A DNA stretch of 11,318 nucleotides from Candidatus Sulfotelmatobacter sp. (lineage in GTDB: Bacteria; Acidobacteriota; Terriglobia; Terriglobales; Acidobacteriaceae). The notes under the pieces were generated by a model that ran no database searches, was not told the DNA's origin, and saw only the letters and a list, made by a program, of their open reading frames with translations. The translations under genes and the position numbers were made by a program. Shown here in pieces: positions 5,468-11,318 of the stretch. Location: NCBI GenBank assembly GCA_030037515.1, contig JASHRE010000371.1, positions 1 to 11,318 of the forward strand, read 5' to 3'. Numbering within the stretch: position 1 is the first letter of the stretch; each line of letters opens with the position of its first letter.

Positions 5468-6997
5468 GTGCACGAACAAGTGATCGAACAGGCTGCACCG
5501 GGCGTGAATACTGATCGGCGAAGCGCCACGCTGACGCTCGTGGCGATCGCCAGTGCCGTGGCCGTCGCGCATATTTTGACCAACGGCCGCTATGGGTTTC
5601 ATCGCGACGAACTACAAACGCTCAGCGACGCCAGGCACATGGATTGGGGGTTTGTCGCATATCCGCCCTTCACTCCGTTTGTCGAGCGGATCAGCCTGCG
5701 CCTGTTTGGACTCTCGCTCGTCGGCTTGCGCATGTTTTCCGTCCTGGCGCAGGCAGTCGTCATGGTGGTGTCAGGCCTGATGGCGTTCGAACTGGGCGGA
5801 GGATGTCTGGCACAGGTAACCGCCGCCGTAGCCGTCGGGCTCGCCCCGTTGGCGTTGTTCGAGGGAACGGAATTTCAGTACACGACCTTTGATTATCTCT
5901 GGTGGGTGCTGGTCGCTTACTTCGTCATTCGAATGCTCAAGTCGGACGACTCACGCTGGTGCCTGGCGATTGGCGCAACCATCGGTATGGGATTCATGAC
6001 CAAATACACGATGGGATTTTTCGTCGCGGGAATCGTCGCTGGACTGTTGCTGACGAGCGCGCGGCGACATGGGGCGAGCCAGTGGTTCTGGATGGGAGTC
6101 GCGCTGGCCTTCGTGATTTGCTTGCCCAATCTGCTCTGGCAGCTCCGCCATGATTTCATCTCGCTCGATTTCCTCCAGCACATTCACAAACGCGACGTGG
6201 GCGAAGGGCGGGCCGAGGGATTCTTCAAGTATCAATTCTGGGTCTGCACGAATTTATTCTCGGCTCCGCTCTGGATCGCAGGTCTGGTGGCATTTTTCCG
6301 CAATCCGCGGTACCGCATGCTGGGCTGGATGTATGTCATTCCATTCCTGCTGTTCGCGATCTCGAAGGCGCGCTTTTATTATCTTGGGGCGGCGTATCCC
6401 GCGCTGTTGGCTATGGGAGCGGTTGCCGGCGAACGCTGGATCAACTCTTTGTCGCGGGGATTGCGCCGGGCCGTCGAGGGGGTATTTTTCGCGGGACTTC
6501 TGGCGTGTGGCATCTACTTCAGCGCAATCATCGTTCCGTGGGCATCCAGTGGTCGGCTGAAGCAGTTCGCCCTGGAGAACAATGGAGACCTGCGGGAAGA
6601 AATCGGCTGGGATGAACTGGTCAAAGAAATCGCCCGCGTTCGCGATTCGCTGCCAAGCGAACAGCGGCAAAGCGCGGGAGTGGTGGTCGGGAACTACGGC
6701 GAAGCGGGCGCGATCGAGATGCTAGGCCCTGCGTATCAATTGCCGCCGCCAATCAGCCTGACCAATTCCGCCTGGCTGCGAGGATATCCCACGCCGCAGC
6801 CTTCCACACTGATCATGCTGGGCTGGTCGCGCGAGCAGGTGCAGGAGGCATTTACCAGTTGCCGAGTCGCCGGGCGCAACGGGAACGCCGCGGGCGTGAA
6901 GAACGAGGAAAGCAAATACCACGCCGATATTTTTGTCTGCGGTCCGCCACGGCTGACGTGGCCGGAGTTTTGGAGAGAGAATCAAAGGTTCGGGTGA
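5468..6997 (+). CDS. GT39-family membrane glycosyltransferase (PMT/ArnT-like)
   Basis: This 509-residue polytopic membrane protein belongs to the dolichyl-phosphate-mannose mannosyltransferase-like (GT-C, GT39/PMT_2) class, which moves a sugar from a polyprenyl-phosphate carrier to an acceptor on the outer face of the membrane. The first helix (about residues 19-38) leads into RYGFHRDELQTLSDARHMDWGFVAYPPFTPF; the Arg-Asp-Glu (Asp47, Glu48) is the catalytic acidic motif of the first external loop, and the 'DWG-YPP' run is typical. About ten more hydrophobic segments follow, including LLLVALYF-like helices near residues 85-105, 160-180 and 350-375. The C-terminal ~130 residues form a soluble extracytoplasmic domain with a GNYGEAGAIEMLGP motif. 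The acceptor is unknown. GTG 5468 is chosen by its strong ribosome binding site. Length and layout are normal for the family. Confidence 0.87.
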   Translation: MHEQVIEQAAPGVNTDRRSATLTLVAIASAVAVAHILTNGRYGFHRDELQTLSDARHMDWGFVAYPPFTPFVERISLRLFGLSLVGLRMFSVLAQAVVMVVSGLMAFELGGGCLAQVTAAVAVGLAPLALFEGTEFQYTTFDYLWWVLVAYFVIRMLKSDDSRWCLAIGATIGMGFMTKYTMGFFVAGIVAGLLLTSARRHGASQWFWMGVALAFVICLPNLLWQLRHDFISLDFLQHIHKRDVGEGRAEGFFKYQFWVCTNLFSAPLWIAGLVAFFRNPRYRMLGWMYVIPFLLFAISKARFYYLGAAYPALLAMGAVAGERWINSLSRGLRRAVEGVFFAGLLACGIYFSAIIVPWASSGRLKQFALENNGDLREEIGWDELVKEIARVRDSLPSEQRQSAGVVVGNYGEAGAIEMLGPAYQLPPPISLTNSAWLRGYPTPQPSTLIMLGWSREQVQEAFTSCRVAGRNGNAAGVKNEESKYHADIFVCGPPRLTWPEFWRENQRFG

Positions 6998-7207
6998 GGT
7001 TACGTGGCCTGGACGCTCCTATCCGCCCAGACTTTCGACTCAGCGTCATTCGCCCTTGCAAAAAATCGCGGCGCAAACCCAACCCGTCCGGATGAACTGG
7101 AGACTTCGTATGAGGCGACCGCTTCGATCCTGAGCGTACAGCCTCTTATTCTCTGCTCGCCGCGTGCGCGGACTGGAACGTCCCCGCGCCACAAGTCATC
7201 GCGCCGG
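6998..7207. other. Convergent intergenic stretch between GT39 gene and phoU
   Basis: These 210 bases lie between the two stop codons. No gene is supported on either strand. The only structure seen is the hairpin at 7166-7189. The rest is unremarkable mixed sequence with a short A-run at 7060-7065. Confidence 0.5.
7166..7189. terminator. GC-rich hairpin between convergent genes
   Basis: GCGCGGAC (7166-7173) can pair with GTCC-cc-GCGC (7180-7189) around the loop TGGAAC: eight pairs with a two-base bulge. No U-run follows on either strand, so factor-independent termination is uncertain. The position between two converging stop codons suits a terminator or a dispersed palindrome. Confidence 0.3.
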
Positions 7208-7930
7208 TTAGTGCTGCTCATCTTTCCGGCGGAGGTAATCGATGAACATCTGCTCGACGGGCTTGTCGTAGCCCATCAGCACGTGGCGGACCGTATGGCC
7301 ACTGACGAAGTGGCAAACTTCTTCGGCGAGATTTTTGGCGTGATCGCCGGCGCGCTCGAGCGACTGCGTCATAAAGATGACTTGTAGGCTGGCCTGGCGC
7401 TGCATATTTTCCGGATTATCGATGTGCCGCAGAAAGATCAGATTGCGCAGGCGATCCATTTCAGCGTCAGCCCGTAAGACCTCAATCGCTTTCGGAATCA
7501 GCCGCTGCGAAAAGGCCTCGCCGCAATCGGTCAACATCTTTTCGAGAATGGTCGCCATCTGCGTGAGGTCGCGTGTGTCCTCAGGATCGATGCGTCCGGC
7601 GGCAGCCTGTGCGCTGGAGGCGAAGCTGAGCAGAAGATCGCCGATGCGCTCCAGGCCGATCATGAACTTCATGCAGGCCAGCAGTTCGCGCGCTTCTGCG
7701 GGGGCGACTTCGGTGATCGCCGCGGTAACGCCGTCGTCGATTTCCATGTCGATGGTGTCGAGATCGCGTTCGCGCTGGCGCAAAGAATTGAGCAGTGGAG
7801 ACGAGCCGGTGGCGATGCCTTCGGCGGCAGCTCCCGCTGCCTCTTTGGCCATATGGCAGGCCTCAACGGTGCGGCGAACGATGTAGTGGTGTGCAGGTTC
7901 AGGATTTGGGCTCTTTACCGCAGTACTCAT
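7208..7930 (-). CDS. phoU: Phosphate signalling regulator PhoU
   Basis: PhoU is a cytoplasmic, all-helical regulator that connects the Pst phosphate transporter to the PhoR kinase and dampens the Pho response when phosphate is plentiful. This 240-residue protein shows the two tandem three-helix PhoU repeats. Each carries its metal-cluster motif ExxxD: Glu94-Asp98 in LERIGDLL and Glu192-Asp196 in LERAGDHAKNLAEEV. The second is followed by the diagnostic HAKNLAEEVCHFVSG. ATG 7930 is taken as start; it has no ribosome binding site. The frame stays open to TTG 8038, but the added 36 residues are Arg-rich and not family-like. No pstSCAB genes lie nearby. It is about 750 bases from the phoR stop, on the same strand, and probably has its own promoter. 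Confidence 0.9.
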   Translation of the reverse strand: MSTAVKSPNPEPAHHYIVRRTVEACHMAKEAAGAAAEGIATGSSPLLNSLRQRERDLDTIDMEIDDGVTAAITEVAPAEARELLACMKFMIGLERIGDLLLSFASSAQAAAGRIDPEDTRDLTQMATILEKMLTDCGEAFSQRLIPKAIEVLRADAEMDRLRNLIFLRHIDNPENMQRQASLQVIFMTQSLERAGDHAKNLAEEVCHFVSGHTVRHVLMGYDKPVEQMFIDYLRRKDEQH

Positions 7931-8041
7931 GAGGGTATCCCAGGGCCGGAAACGCCGGCGCAGAGACCGAAAAGCTCGCTCGCGAAGGAAAGATTTGGCA
8001 CCGGAATTTTGCCGTTCACGTGATTGGATGGCCAACAACCT

Positions 8042-8047
8042 AGCATA
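8042..8047 (-). promoter_or_regulatory. Possible -10 hexamer TATGCT for phoU
   Basis: TATGCT at 8047-8042 fits TAnnnT and would start a transcript near 8035, giving a leader of about 105 bases before ATG 7930. A TTG lies six bases after the hexamer, so a leaderless, N-terminally extended PhoU is a less likely alternative. No -35 is evident, as expected of an activator-dependent promoter. Confidence 0.35.
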
Positions 8048-8058
8048 GGTTTCATCCC

Positions 8059-8107
8059 TGGCATCGAGGTTAAATGGTTATGAATTTTCGGTTATTTTTC
8101 GATGCCA
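8059..8107. promoter_or_regulatory. AT-rich operator-like element upstream of phoU
   Basis: A perfect 9-base inverted repeat, TGGCATCGA (8059-8067) and TCGATGCCA (8099-8107), encloses 31 AT-rich bases. Those bases hold three copies of GGTTA at 8068, 8076 and 8090 (on the minus strand TAACC, two of them ATAACC). The first and third copies are 22 bases apart, two helical turns. The block sits about 12-60 bases upstream of the putative phoU -10. Direct repeats in an AT-rich setting are the general style of PhoB/PhoP binding sites, so a Pho-regulator site is inferred. It does not match the enterobacterial Pho box. Confidence 0.45.
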
Positions 8108-8134
8108 AAATTCGGTGCACCCGAGTGGAACGGA

Positions 8135-8413
8135 CTATTGTCGGCCAAGCGGAGGAAAATGCAAGGGGAGAATGTCGGCCCCGTTGGCGGGCAACGCTTC
8201 GCTCATCAACCTTCGCCGACCAGCCACCACTGAAGACCCCAGACTGAGTTGGCGCGCTCCGATGACGAGGAACATCAGGTTCTTGCTGGCGATGGCCATG
8301 CTGAGATGCTCAAAGGATCCGCCGATCAGCGCTCCGATCAGGTTTGCGCCGAGGAAAGAGGATGGGTTCGCCGCTTGGCGGAAGGTCGTAGCGGAAGTCG
8401 GACTGGCGGAAGA
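8135..8413 (-). pseudogene. Remnant of a membrane-protein C-terminus
   Basis: A minus-strand frame of 93 codons is closed above by TGA 8416-8414 and ends at TAG 8137-8135. It has no start codon at its beginning. About 8376-8240 translates to TTFRQAANPSSFLGANLIGAL followed by IGGSFEHLSMAIASKNLMFLVIGA. That has the composition of two small-residue-rich membrane helices and resembles, from memory, the last helices of large bacterial membrane proteins with a GANLxGAxxGGxxEY motif (spermidine-synthase-like fusions). The rest of such a gene is absent upstream, so this is most likely a decayed fragment. Chance resemblance remains possible. Confidence 0.35.
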
Positions 8414-8681
8414 TCAATATTAATTAAGTTGGCGCAATAAGCGATCAGTCTTACGAACGCCGGCGCCAGCGAATCACCACCCTGGTCGCAACGGAGGGAC
8501 CTGGGCTCAGACGACGGCGCGGGTGCAAAGGGTCTGGTTCGGGCCACGACGCGACCACAATGACTACGAATTCTGGTGGACGGAAACGAAATCGGATTCG
8601 GCGGTTATCGGTGTGGGTAGTTTGGAACAGAGTGATCCCCACCTCGCCTTGCTCGGTGCGGATGAAGCGCCCTTTCATTGT
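8414..8681. other. Stretch downstream of phoR with no recognised gene
   Basis: Between the phoR stop and the membrane-protein remnant no gene is supported. A minus-strand frame of 75 codons (8678-8451) begins one base after the phoR TGA but lacks a ribosome binding site and reads as Arg/Pro-rich sequence with no known motif. An AT island (about 8413-8428, including AATATTAATTAAG) stands out from the GC-rich surroundings and could mark an old promoter or a junction left by a deletion. Confidence 0.4.
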
Positions 8682-10418
8682 TCAGGCCACTGGAAGGGTG
8701 AACACGAACGCGCTGCCGTGGCCGAGTTCGCTCTCGGCGTGAATCGTGCCGCCGTGGGCGCGCATGATGTGCTTGGCGATGGCCAAGCCAAGACCGGTGC
8801 CGCCGGATTCGCGGGAACGGGCCTTGTCGACGCGATAGAAGCGCTCGAACAGACGCGGCAGATGCTCCGAGGAAATGCCCGCGCCGAAATCCTGAACGAA
8901 GAATTCCACGCCGCGCTGAGCTGCGCGTGCGCCCAGCAGGATGCGGCCGCCCGCGCGTCCGTATTTCATGGCGTTGTCGATGAGATTGGAAAACACCTGA
9001 TGAATCGCTTCGCGATCGGCCAGAACGAGCGGAAGCGATTCGACCGAGCCATTTTTTCCATCGTCGTTGTGAATTTGCAACTCTATACCTTGCCCGCGGG
9101 CAATCTCGCGGAAACTTTCTTCTGCATCATGCAGCAGCTCGATTGGCGGGATGGGCTCGGTCTCAAAGCGCGTTTCGCCGGATTCGACGCGTGCCAGCGT
9201 CAGCAAGTCTTCCGTCAAGCGCGACATGCGGGCAGCGTTCTTACGGATGATTTCCAGAAATTCGCGCGTGGGGGCGCCGTTGTCGGAGGCTCCGTCGAGC
9301 AGGGTTTCTGCGTAACCCTGGATCGAGGTTAGCGGAGTGCGCAGCTCGTGAGAGACGTTGGCGATGAAGTCCCGGCGGGTTTTTTCGACCCGCTCGGTCT
9401 CGGTGAGATCGCGTAAAACCGCGACGACGCCGCCATCGGGCAGAGGTGCGGCCGTCACGTCGTAAGCACGTCCCGGAACGATTGAGGTGGCGCGCGCGGT
9501 GGCGACCTCTTTGGTTGTCGTCGCAGCCTGCACCGTCGCCAGAAAGTCGGGGTCGCGAATGGTCTCGACCACAGGAGCATTGAGGCGGGTACGTTGTGGA
9601 ACCAGGCGATCCATGGGCTGGTTCGCCCACTGAACCAGGCCGTCGGCGCTGACGGCGACCACCGCGTCTTGCATGCTATTGAGTAAGGTTTCGAGCTGGC
9701 GCTGGCTGGAGCGGACCGCGGCGAAACTGCGTTCCACCTGGCTGGCGGTGCGATCGATGGCGGCGGCGACGCGGCCGATTTCGTCAAGGGGTTTATCTTG
9801 AACACGGGCACGCAGATCGCCGCGCTCGATGCGGGCGGCGACATCGACGATGTGCTCGAGGCGGCGAGAGGTCCAAATGGAAGCGGCCGCGGCGACGATG
9901 AGGGCGATCACGAATGCAATGGCTGATCCCCAGAACAAGCGCCGTGTGATTTCCGCCTGCACCGCCTCGAGATCCGAGAGGGGATACGCGAGGCGCACCG
10001 CGCCGCCAGAAATGGGAGCAGCCACGTAGAGAAACGGGACTCCCACGGTTGCGCTGACGCGTTCGTTGGTACCGTTCTTTCCCGCAAGCGCCGCGACGAA
10101 CTCGGGGCGGTCGGTATGGTTCTCCATCTGGGAAGGATCTGCCTCGGAATCGGCGAGAACTTTGCCGGAAGAGTCGATGATGGTGGCGCGCGCGCCGGCG
10201 GCTTGGCCCTCTTGTGCGGCGATTTCAGTGAACGAATGCGTGCGATCTGTTTCCACGCGATGGGCAAACAGAACGGTCTTCTGCGTGAGGTCGCGCTCGA
10301 TTTCGGCGCGCAGCGAGGCCTGCCACGCGCCGCCCAACATGACGTCAAGAATGAGGGCAGTCGCGGCGATCACAACGAGAAAGACCGCCAGCAGCTTAAA
10401 GAAAATTCGATTCTTCAT
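8682..10418 (-). CDS. phoR: PhoR-type sensor histidine kinase
   Basis: This 578-residue membrane histidine kinase autophosphorylates and passes the phosphate to the adjacent PhoB-type regulator. Layout: membrane helix about 7-29; extracytoplasmic sensor about 30-160 with a PAS/Cache-like run (ATIIDSSGKVLADSEADPSQ, then DRPEFVAAL); second helix about 163-183; HAMP linker about 184-236; cytoplasmic PAS domain about 243-340 (LLNSMQDAVVAVSADGLVQWAN). The H-box FIANVSHELRTPLTSIQGYAE has phospho-acceptor His357. The ATPase domain has N-box Asn478/Asn482 (SNLIDNAMKY), G1 DFGAGIS (510-516), F-box FERFYRVD and G2 GGTGLGLAIAKH (539-550). A PAS-containing kinase with this H-box next to a PhoB-like regulator is typical of PhoR. 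The gene begins 75 bases after phoB with no clear ribosome binding site and is presumably co-transcribed with it. The signal sensed cannot be read from sequence. Confidence 0.9.
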   Translation of the reverse strand: MKNRIFFKLLAVFLVVIAATALILDVMLGGAWQASLRAEIERDLTQKTVLFAHRVETDRTHSFTEIAAQEGQAAGARATIIDSSGKVLADSEADPSQMENHTDRPEFVAALAGKNGTNERVSATVGVPFLYVAAPISGGAVRLAYPLSDLEAVQAEITRRLFWGSAIAFVIALIVAAAASIWTSRRLEHIVDVAARIERGDLRARVQDKPLDEIGRVAAAIDRTASQVERSFAAVRSSQRQLETLLNSMQDAVVAVSADGLVQWANQPMDRLVPQRTRLNAPVVETIRDPDFLATVQAATTTKEVATARATSIVPGRAYDVTAAPLPDGGVVAVLRDLTETERVEKTRRDFIANVSHELRTPLTSIQGYAETLLDGASDNGAPTREFLEIIRKNAARMSRLTEDLLTLARVESGETRFETEPIPPIELLHDAEESFREIARGQGIELQIHNDDGKNGSVESLPLVLADREAIHQVFSNLIDNAMKYGRAGGRILLGARAAQRGVEFFVQDFGAGISSEHLPRLFERFYRVDKARSRESGGTGLGLAIAKHIMRAHGGTIHAESELGHGSAFVFTLPVA

Positions 10419-10434
10419 GATGTGAAACAGTCGT

Positions 10435-10472
10435 CGGGCAGGTGGTCAGGGTCAGCGACACTTGGCTGCCCG
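10435..10472. repeat. Inverted repeat in the phoB-phoR gap
   Basis: CGGGCAG (10435-10441) and CTGCCCG (10466-10472) are perfectly complementary with 24 bases between, lying inside the 75-base gap between the phoB stop and the phoR start. Without a T-run it is not an obvious terminator; it could adjust the phoB:phoR ratio in the shared message. Two heptamers, GTCTCTA and GTCCCTG, follow at 10479-10492 next to the phoB stop. Confidence 0.4.
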
Positions 10473-10493
10473 CCTCCGGTCTCTAGTCCCTGA

Positions 10494-11186
10494 TCACCTC
10501 GGTGCCTCGAAGCGATAACCTGCGCCGCGCACGGTTTTGAGATAGCGAGGATTCTCCGGATCGGGCTCGATCTTCTCTCGAATGCGGCGCACGTATACAT
10601 CGACCGACCGCGGCGTCACGTACGAAGTATCGCGCCAGACCGAATCGAGAAGATGATCGCGGCTGAAGACGCGTCCTTTGTGGCGCGCGAAATAATCCAG
10701 CAGGCGAAACTCGGTCGCCGTCGTGGGTACCATCTGTCCACGAACCATGAGCGTCATGGCCGAGGGATCAATCTCAATCTCGCCAATCTTCAACGGACTT
10801 GGCGGCAGCGGCCGCTCGAAGCGACGCAGAACGGCTTTCACCCGCGCCACCAGTTCGCGAGGACTGAAGGGCTTGGGTATGTAGTCGTCGGCGCCGAGTT
10901 CGAGACCGAGAACACGGTCTGCCTCGCTGCTTTTGGCGGTCAGAAAAATCACCGGAATGGAAGCGAGCCCGGCGGTCTGGCGGATGGTGCGGCAGATTTC
11001 AAGGCCGTCCTTGCCGGGGACCATGATGTCCAGGATGAAGACGGCCGGGCGCTGGCGTTCCGCATCGCTCATCACGCTGGCGCTCGTGGGATACAGGCGT
11101 ACGGTGAAGCCTTCGTTTTCCAGGTGATGGCGGACCAGACGCGATATATCCGGATCGTCTTCCACAACGAAGATGCTGGGTTTCAC
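10494..11186 (-). CDS. phoB: PhoB-type (OmpR family) response regulator
   Basis: This 230-residue DNA-binding regulator has an N-terminal receiver and a C-terminal winged helix. The receiver has the acidic pocket Glu9/Asp10/Asp11 (VVEDDPD), phospho-acceptor Asp53 (FILDIMVPGKDG), Thr83 (FLTAKS) and Lys105 (YIPKPFSPREL), so it should be phosphorylated normally. The effector has TATEFRLLDYFARHKGRVFSRDHLLDSVW, then SVDVYVRRIREKIEPDPENPRYLKTVRGAGYRF, the OmpR/PhoB signature. Pairing with a PhoR-like kinase and nearby phoU supports the Pho assignment, though other OmpR-family names are possible. The start is GTG 11186; TACAAT six bases upstream and the absence of a Shine-Dalgarno suggest a leaderless message. 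It is the first gene of a phoB-phoR unit. Confidence 0.92.
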   Translation of the reverse strand: MKPSIFVVEDDPDISRLVRHHLENEGFTVRLYPTSASVMSDAERQRPAVFILDIMVPGKDGLEICRTIRQTAGLASIPVIFLTAKSSEADRVLGLELGADDYIPKPFSPRELVARVKAVLRRFERPLPPSPLKIGEIEIDPSAMTLMVRGQMVPTTATEFRLLDYFARHKGRVFSRDHLLDSVWRDTSYVTPRSVDVYVRRIREKIEPDPENPRYLKTVRGAGYRFEAPR

Positions 11187-11192
11187 GCCAAC

Positions 11193-11198
11193 ATTGTA
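11193..11198 (-). promoter_or_regulatory. TACAAT -10 hexamer of phoB, probable leaderless start
   Basis: TACAAT (11198-11193) is followed by six bases (GTTGGC) and GTG 11186, the same geometry as selD and the DUF2393-like gene. No TTGACA-like -35 is seen at 16-18 bases; the place where it should be is filled by heptamer repeats, which may mean an activator is needed. Confidence 0.5.
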
Positions 11199-11208
11199 AC
11201 TAAGCTGG

Positions 11209-11236
11209 TACCGAGTACCTAGTCCCCAGTGCCGAG
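11209..11236. repeat. Four-unit degenerate heptamer array upstream of phoB
   Basis: Four contiguous seven-base units follow the pattern TnCCnAG. The first is TACCGAG (11209-11215) and the last is TGCCGAG (11230-11236); the two between differ at one to three positions. The array abuts the phoB promoter and covers the -35 region. Confidence 0.65.
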
Positions 11237-11318
11237 TCGCGCCGAGGAAGAGCGATTTTCACCGGACGTTAACAATTGCCGCGCGGCGAGTGTGTGGTTT
11301 TCTATAGGTTTGCTGGGG
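11237..11318. other. Upstream region of phoB at window edge
   Basis: No gene is supported here. It contains GTTAAC (11268-11273), which could be part of a regulator site, a self-complementary decamer GCCGCGCGGC (11278-11287), and a rightward TATAGG (near 11302) that could be the -10 of a gene beyond the window. None is firm. Confidence 0.25.

Noticed and set aside
7931..8038. N-terminal extension of PhoU from TTG 8038 or 8035
   Set aside because: The added residues are Arg-rich and unlike PhoU. The TATGCT spacing to TTG is suggestive but is better read as a promoter with a leader.
8451..8678. Minus-strand 75-codon frame just after phoR
   Set aside because: It has no ribosome binding site or recognised motif and is Arg/Pro-rich. 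The only support is its position one base after the phoR stop.
8523..9332. Plus-strand open frame of 269 codons opposite phoR
   Set aside because: It is antisense to the well-conserved kinase catalytic domain and shows no recognisable protein features; it is a GC-rich codon shadow.
1..11318. CRISPR array, tRNA, rRNA or insertion sequence
   Set aside because: No spaced identical repeats, cloverleaf, ribosomal RNA core or transposase frame with terminal repeats was found on reading both strands.

Overview
This GC-rich window looks like chromosome from an Acidobacteriota-type bacterium. That assignment is an inference from protein style: a Gly/His-rich secreted protein and a DUF2393-like protein next to a GT39 transferase, plus many short intergenic hairpins and heptamer arrays. 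No rRNA or other phylogenetic marker is present to prove it. No mobile-element gene, CRISPR array, tRNA or rRNA was seen.

Layout. The 3' end of gyrA (1-465, +) converges on a run of five genes read leftwards. In transcription order these are a DUF2393-like membrane-anchored protein (5330-4824), a secreted Gly/His-rich protein (4760-3882), selenophosphate synthase selD (3821-2568), an aldo/keto reductase (2463-1471) and a PNPOx-fold flavoprotein (about 1144-611). A GT39-type membrane glycosyltransferase (5468-6997, +) diverges from the DUF2393-like gene. It converges on a phosphate-signalling group read leftwards: phoB-type response regulator (11186-10494), phoR-type sensor kinase (10418-8682), a stretch of about 750 bases without an intact gene, then phoU (7930-7208). 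No pst transporter genes are visible.

The most notable gene is selD. An in-frame TGA at 3770-3768 sits exactly where the family has its catalytic Cys/Sec, followed by a hairpin with the layout of a bacterial SECIS. The protein is therefore probably a selenoprotein that makes the selenium donor for its own synthesis; a conventional caller would truncate it at a GTG downstream of the active site. The same gene carries an insertion of about 74 codons built from the kinds of hairpin and heptamer repeat found between genes elsewhere in the window.

Three genes (selD, the DUF2393-like gene, phoB) share the hexamer TACAAT exactly six bases before the start codon and have no Shine-Dalgarno sequence. 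This is the geometry of promoters for leaderless mRNAs. The GT39 gene, in contrast, has a textbook AAGGAG.

How the genes work together: PhoR and PhoB form a phosphate-responsive two-component pair and PhoU is the usual negative modulator linking it to phosphate uptake. SelD supplies selenophosphate for selenocysteine (and perhaps selenouridine) synthesis. The remaining genes show no clear joint pathway.
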